A DNA stretch of 9,921 bases from Pseudomonas sp. (GTDB taxonomy: Bacteria; Pseudomonadota; Gammaproteobacteria; Pseudomonadales; Pseudomonadaceae), in assembly GCA_003525045.1 (NCBI GenBank), contig DQGF01000003.1, positions 11,397-21,317 of the forward strand, in the 5' to 3' direction. Shown in pieces: positions 6,547-9,921 of the stretch (the first letter of the stretch is position 1; each line of letters begins with the position of its first letter). A program made the position numbers and the translations under genes. A model generated the notes under the pieces. That model was not told the origin of the DNA. It did no database searches and was given only the letters and a program-made list of their open reading frames with translations.

Positions 6547-6648
6547 TGTAGGAGCAGAGCTTGCTCGCGATGGACGTCAACGATAACGCGCGGCATCAGA
6601 CAGCACGTGCCGTTAATGCGTCCTTCGCGAGCAAGCTTCGCTCCTACA
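6547..6648. repeat. REP doublet, copy 2 of a tandem pair
   Basis: This element is also exactly 102 bases and is a direct repeat of the preceding doublet at a period of 113 bases. It differs at five positions: GA to AG in the left arm, which breaks two pairs of the terminal stem, two T-to-C changes in the interior and one C-to-A. The bases before each copy (ACGGTACA, 6421-6428 and 6535-6542) are also repeated, so the duplication unit extends beyond the REP pair itself. Confidence 0.9.
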
Positions 6649-6710
6649 AAAAAGCAAAGCCGGTTCAGTTTGAAAAGGTCGCGCAGTGTAACGGCAAAAA
6701 GCCGACTTGC
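6648..6710 (-). terminator. candidate terminator of the DUF2333-Nudix pair
   Basis: On the minus strand GCAAGTCGG (6710-6702) pairs with CCGGCTTTGC (6663-6654). This is a 9-bp stem with one bulged T and one G-T wobble, and it is directly followed by six Ts (6653-6648). The 38-base loop is long and contains a small CGGC-TTTTT-GCCG hairpin (6704-6692). It begins 22 bases after the Nudix stop and runs into the REP doublet, which could itself add 3' protection. Confidence 0.45.
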
Positions 6711-6731
6711 TAAGAGCCAATCGGCGCCAAT

Positions 6732-7301
6732 TTATGCCTCTTTTGCGACGCCATCTCCACGAGCCCGGAGATAGCGCTTCAGCGCAGCCAGAGAGTCCGG
6801 GCAATAAGGCTTTTGCTGGATTTCCAGCATCACCTGATCAATGGGAATAAAGCGCGCTTCGAGCACTTCCTCCGGCTGCAGGATCAAGGGACCGTCCCAC
6901 ACCGCCGAAAACGCCGAACACCACAGGCGATTACCGGTGTCCTCGAAGAAAAAGTGGTCATGGGCAATCAGTTCAACGCCGCTCACTCCCAGTTCTTCTT
7001 CCAGCTCCCGGGCCGCCGACTCGGCGTAGGTTTCAGTGGCAAGCACCATGCCCCCCGCCGCCACGTCCCAAAAACCGGGATAAATCGCTTTGCTCAGGGT
7101 GCGCCGATGCACGCAGAGTTCACCGGCGCAATTGAACAGCATGATGTAAGTGCCGCGCCCGATCAGCCCGCGTTCGCGCAGCTCGGAGCGGACCAGGGCA
7201 CCGAGCAGGTTGTCCTGCTCGTCGACCCAGGCGATCTGTTCGGCATCCGAGGCCGCGCGATGGGCGGCCTCGCGCAGGCTATCTATAGAACTATCAACCA
7301 T
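6732..7301 (-). CDS. yfcD: Nudix hydrolase, YfcD family
   Basis: The 189-residue cytoplasmic enzyme belongs to the Nudix superfamily, which cleaves substrates of the nucleoside-diphosphate-linked-moiety type using divalent metal. The full Nudix box G-x5-E-x7-R-E-L-E-E-E-L-G-V is present, with G84, E90, R98, E99, E102 and E103 and no substitutions. The flanking blocks WVDEQDNLLGALVRSELR (25-42), RGTYIMLFN and YPGFWDVAAGG (74-84), with FFFEDTGNRLW downstream, resemble E. coli YfcD and isopentenyl-diphosphate isomerase-like Nudix proteins; its own substrate is unknown. The start lies 3 bases after the DUF2333 stop, with AGGG (7312-7309 region) about 7 bases upstream inside the previous gene, which implies co-transcription and probably translational coupling. 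A terminator-like structure and REP elements follow the gene. Confidence 0.92.
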   Translation of the reverse strand: MVDSSIDSLREAAHRAASDAEQIAWVDEQDNLLGALVRSELRERGLIGRGTYIMLFNCAGELCVHRRTLSKAIYPGFWDVAAGGMVLATETYAESAARELEEELGVSGVELIAHDHFFFEDTGNRLWCSAFSAVWDGPLILQPEEVLEARFIPIDQVMLEIQQKPYCPDSLAALKRYLRARGDGVAKEA

Positions 7302-7304
7302 GAC

Positions 7305-8372
7305 TCAGCCCTGATTGAGCAACTGACGCAAATCGATGACTGCGGCGTTGGCCCGGGAGATGTAATTGGCCATGACCAGCGAGTGGTTGGCCAGCACGCC
7401 GAAGCCGCTGCCATTGAGGATCATCGGGCTCCAGACCGGTTCTTGCGAGGCTTCCAGCTCACGAATGATCTGGCGCACGCTGACCGTGGCGTTCTTCTTG
7501 GCCAGTACGTCGGCGAAGTCGACTTCGATGGCGCGCAGCAGATGGGACAGTGCCCAGGCCTGGCCGCGGGCTTCGTAGAACACGTTGTCGATCTGCATCC
7601 AAGGAGTTTCGACAATTTCTTCGTCGACCTGCGGCACCTGACCCGGCGCGACGATTTCGGTTTTCAGCGCGGTGTTGAGCTTGACCCGACCAACGCTGGC
7701 CGACAGCCGTTGCGACAGCGAACCCAGACGGGTGCCGACATCGCCCAGCCAGTTGTTCAGGTTGTCGGCGCGGGCGTAGAACAATGCACTTTTCTGACTC
7801 GGATCGGACAAGCGTGCCTGATACCGGCTCAGGGATTTGATCCCCTCCTGATACTCAGACTCACTGGATGGCAGCACCCAGCTTTTGTTGTCGAAGTTGA
7901 AACGCGGCTCGGCCTTGGCCAGGTCGGCGTCTTCGGTGGACTGCGACTGGGAACGGGCGAAGTCCTTTCGCAGCGCACGGCTCAGATCACGGACCTGGAC
8001 CAGCACGCCATATTCCCAGCTCGGCGTGTTATCCATCCACAGGCCTGGAGGGAAACGGTCGTTGGAAATATAACCACCCGGTTTGGTCAGCAATGTATCA
8101 GCGACGGTCTTGAGGGTTTCCACCGTGGTATAGCCGATGACCATCTGCTTGCCTTCTTTCTCGGCAGCCACCTGGGCATTTTGTTGAACCGGGAACAGCG
8201 CAGGTTCCTGGCTCCAGTACCAGCCCAGCGCAATCGCAACCAGCAGGTAAAGGCCGATCAGAGTGGCCAGCGCCCGGCTGAACAACAGGCCACCAAAATA
8301 ACTGCGGGTGGCCGATCTCGGTTCAGCGGCACGTTCAGGCGCGCTGCCCGCGCGGTTCTTCCAGTCCAGCAT
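7305..8372 (-). CDS. DUF2333 family membrane-anchored protein
   Basis: This 355-residue protein of unknown function resembles the DUF2333 family of gammaproteobacteria, and its length is usual for that family. Residues 1-32 are a basic, probably cytoplasmic tail. One transmembrane helix (about 34-53, ALATLIGLYLLVAIALGWYW) follows, and then a long soluble domain of about 300 residues, predicted periplasmic, without signal-peptidase features. Conserved-looking blocks include GGYISNDRFPPGLWMDNTPSWEYGVLVQ (about 99-126) and the C-terminal NGSGFGVLANHSLVMANYI. The ATG at 8372 is well supported by AAAGGA (8385-8380) 7 bases upstream. The downstream Nudix gene starts 3 bases after its stop, so the two form an operon. 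gcbA is divergent. I can assign no activity. Confidence 0.88.
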   Translation of the reverse strand: MLDWKNRAGSAPERAAEPRSATRSYFGGLLFSRALATLIGLYLLVAIALGWYWSQEPALFPVQQNAQVAAEKEGKQMVIGYTTVETLKTVADTLLTKPGGYISNDRFPPGLWMDNTPSWEYGVLVQVRDLSRALRKDFARSQSQSTEDADLAKAEPRFNFDNKSWVLPSSESEYQEGIKSLSRYQARLSDPSQKSALFYARADNLNNWLGDVGTRLGSLSQRLSASVGRVKLNTALKTEIVAPGQVPQVDEEIVETPWMQIDNVFYEARGQAWALSHLLRAIEVDFADVLAKKNATVSVRQIIRELEASQEPVWSPMILNGSGFGVLANHSLVMANYISRANAAVIDLRQLLNQG

Positions 8373-8660
8373 GGCGATATCCTTTCAATCACTTGAGTTC
8401 ATCGGTTCGACCACAACCCTACGCCATCGTGCCTCGTTTGCCGCGCAATAAATCCGGTACAAGCGACAAGCCACGCGACGAGCGCGATCGAGCGGCCACT
8501 ATAAATGAAGCACAGCCGCCAGCCTATCCGACCAGTCGGCCAGAAACTGAATCAGGTCGCTTTGCAGATTATTGACGTGGGACACTCATGCCATTGAAAA
8601 GTGGTGCTAGCATAGAGCCACCAGTCGACCTCAGCATGCACCCTCACTAGTAGTCAGGAT
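8373..8660. other. divergent intergenic region between the DUF2333 gene and gcbA
   Basis: These 288 bases must hold promoters for both directions. A minus-strand TATAGT (8503-8498) and an overlapping plus-strand TATAAA (8500-8505) are -10-like but lack good -35 partners. On the plus strand TTGACG (8572-8577) and an extended -10-like TGCTAGCAT (8605-8613) are present but are not at standard spacing. Small dyads occur at 8528-8539 (CCGAC-CA-GTCGG) and 8600-8625 (AGTGGTG/CACCAGT, one mismatch). In P. aeruginosa the gcbA homologue (adcA) is known to be AmrZ-controlled; I do not see a clear AmrZ site. Confidence 0.5.
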
Positions 8661-9921
8661 ATGACCGAGCCAGAAGACCCCAGCCGTGAGCGCCTCAAGC
8701 ACCACTTTGCCCAGCGGGTCATTCATCAGGCACGTCAAATTCTTGAGATATGGCAGCGCCTGCAACGCAGTGAGTGGTCCAACACCGACTTATCGGAACT
8801 GAGCGAGGCCAACCTGCGCCTGCTGCGTTTCGCCGAGCGCTTCGAACAACCGGAACACACCCGGCTGGCGCGCCACATCGGCCAGTCGCTGGAAGCTGTC
8901 GACGCCAATCGCGGACGCCTGAGCAGTGGCCTGATCACTGACCTCAATCGCTTGATGCAGCGCCTGTCGCGCACGGGCCTGCGCCACGGCGATCAGCTCG
9001 AACAAACTTTCCTGCCGCCACTGCGCAAGCCGATCTACGTAATGTTGCAGGATCACGACCGTGCCGAGCGCCTGGCCCAGCAGCTGGAGTTTTTCGGGCT
9101 CAGCGCCCAATCCCTGGATAGCGTGGCGGCGTTTCGCTCGTCGATGGTCGAGCGCTTGCCCGCGGCGATCGTCATGGACGTGGACTTCAGCGGTGCCGGT
9201 ATCGGCCTGAAACTGGCCGCCGAAGCCCAGATCGGTCTGGATGAACCGTTACCGCTACTGTTTTTCAGCCTGCAGGAAACCGACACCCCTACCCGCCTCG
9301 CCGCGGTGCGCGCCGGTGGCCAGGAGTTCCTGACCGGCACCCTGGAGGCGTCGAGTCTGCTGGAGAAAATCGAAGTCCTGACCTGCGTCGCCCAGTACGA
9401 ACCGTATAAAGTGCTGATTATCGATGACTCCCGCGCCCAGGCGTTGCACACCGAACGCTTGCTCAACAGCGCAGGGATCATCACGCGGACCCTGATCGAG
9501 CCGATCCAGGCGATGGCCGAGCTGGCAGACTTTCAGCCGGACCTGATCATCCTCGACATGTATATGCCAGCCTGCACCGGTACTGAACTGGCCAAGGTGA
9601 TCCGCCACAATGATCGTTACGTCAGCGTGCCGATCATTTACCTGTCCGCCGAAGACGATCTGGACAAGCAGCTCGACGCCATGAGCGAGGGCGGCGACGA
9701 CTTCCTGACCAAACCGATCAAGCCCCGGCACCTGATCACTACCGTGCGCAACCGTGCCGCGCGGGCGCGTAACCTGAAAGCGCGGATGGTTCGCGACAGC
9801 CTCACCGGGCTGTACAACCATACCCACATCCTGCAATTACTCGAAGACTGCAGCTTCCGCGCCCGCCGCGAAAGCAAGCCGCTGAGCTTTGCGATGCTCG
9901 ACATCGACCACTTCAAACGGG
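8661..9921 (+). CDS. gcbA: GGDEF response regulator, diguanylate cyclase GcbA/AdcA (3' end outside the window)
   Basis: The visible 420 residues belong to a c-di-GMP-synthesising regulator resembling P. aeruginosa PA4843 and P. fluorescens GcbA, which promote surface attachment and affect motility and dispersal. An N-terminal helical segment (1-120) is possibly a degenerate Hpt-like bundle. A first receiver-like domain (about 124-240) keeps Asp173 but has Gly in place of the conserved Lys (EFLTGTL). A second receiver (250-365) is intact, with D255/D256, phospho-acceptor D299 in LDMYMP, S329 and K351 in DFLTKPI. The GGDEF domain starts at RDSLTGLYN (378-386) and is cut after LDIDHFKR (413-420), before the GGDEF motif. 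The ATG at 8661 is the only usable start before an upstream in-frame stop (8613-8615), but the nearest AGGA (8656-8659) is just 1 base away, an unusually poor spacing. It is divergent from the DUF2333 gene, as I recall for P. aeruginosa. Confidence 0.87.
   Translation, partial: MTEPEDPSRERLKHHFAQRVIHQARQILEIWQRLQRSEWSNTDLSELSEANLRLLRFAERFEQPEHTRLARHIGQSLEAVDANRGRLSSGLITDLNRLMQRLSRTGLRHGDQLEQTFLPPLRKPIYVMLQDHDRAERLAQQLEFFGLSAQSLDSVAAFRSSMVERLPAAIVMDVDFSGAGIGLKLAAEAQIGLDEPLPLLFFSLQETDTPTRLAAVRAGGQEFLTGTLEASSLLEKIEVLTCVAQYEPYKVLIIDDSRAQALHTERLLNSAGIITRTLIEPIQAMAELADFQPDLIILDMYMPACTGTELAKVIRHNDRYVSVPIIYLSAEDDLDKQLDAMSEGGDDFLTKPIKPRHLITTVRNRAARARNLKARMVRDSLTGLYNHTHILQLLEDCSFRARRESKPLSFAMLDIDHFKR

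Larger units (their letters stand above)
6334..6731. other. 398-base region without genes between the SUI1 and Nudix genes
   Basis: This region holds the SUI1-gene leader (6334-6420, with no convincing promoter hexamers), two tandem REP doublets (6434-6535 and 6547-6648) and a likely minus-strand terminator for the Nudix gene (6648-6710). Reading frames crossing it are REP-derived and are not called. Confidence 0.75.

Noticed and set aside
6434..6648. Possible CRISPR array because of regularly spaced repeats
   Set aside because: There are only two 102-base units, each internally palindromic, with an 11-base spacer; this is a REP/BIME arrangement and no cas genes are present.
6448..6774. Plus-strand frame across the REP doublets
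   Set aside because: Its sequence consists of translated REP copies (repeated blocks such as RACSRWTSTITRGIRQHV), so it reflects the repeats and not a gene.
6813..8396. 527-codon plus-strand frame opposite the Nudix and DUF2333 genes
   Set aside because: It crosses two real minus-strand genes with good starts and motifs; its composition is that of a mirror frame.

Overview
The window looks like chromosomal DNA of a Pseudomonas species, most probably from the P. fluorescens group. Three things point there: the GC-rich coding style, REP elements with the cores GCGAGCAGGCTCGCTCCCACA-like and GCGAGCAAGCTTCGCTCCTACA-like, and a gene order (speA, SUI1/YciH-like factor, Nudix hydrolase, DUF2333 protein, divergent GGDEF regulator) that I recall as the PA4839-PA4843 neighbourhood of P. 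aeruginosa. This is recognition from memory, not a database search.

Layout. Bases 1-72 are the truncated end of a REP doublet. Bases 131-1480 (+) encode a DinF-type MATE transporter. It converges on a two-gene type VI secretion module on the minus strand, vgrG (3601-2288) followed by a DUF4123 adaptor gene (2291-1509) whose start overlaps the vgrG stop as ATGA. The two convergent stop codons lie inside one shared hairpin. Bases 3602-3834 are a non-coding leader for vgrG and tail for speA. speA (5748-3835, minus) encodes biosynthetic arginine decarboxylase and is preceded by a candidate sigma70 promoter and several dyads. An 82-base compound inverted repeat separates it from the SUI1-domain gene (6333-5962, minus, GTG start). 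Bases 6334-6731 carry two tandem 102-base REP doublets and a likely terminator. A YfcD-like Nudix hydrolase (7301-6732) and a DUF2333 membrane protein (8372-7305) form a tight minus-strand pair with a 3-base gap. A 288-base divergent intergenic region leads to gcbA/adcA (8661 to the window edge, +), a diguanylate cyclase with a degenerate and an intact receiver domain, cut off inside its GGDEF domain.

How the genes fit together. speA through gcbA look like an ordinary conserved core segment (polyamine synthesis, translation-related factor, housekeeping hydrolase, envelope protein, c-di-GMP attachment signalling). The vgrG-DUF4123 pair is the accessory part: an orphan type VI spike plus effector-loading adaptor with no effector, immunity or PAAR gene in the space available. 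The most unusual points are the short needle-less VgrG with a Cys-rich tail, the missing cargo, the hairpin over two stop codons, the compound inverted repeat after the SUI1 gene, and a hairpin that would cover the SUI1-gene ribosome binding site. I did not find a convincing wholly new system.
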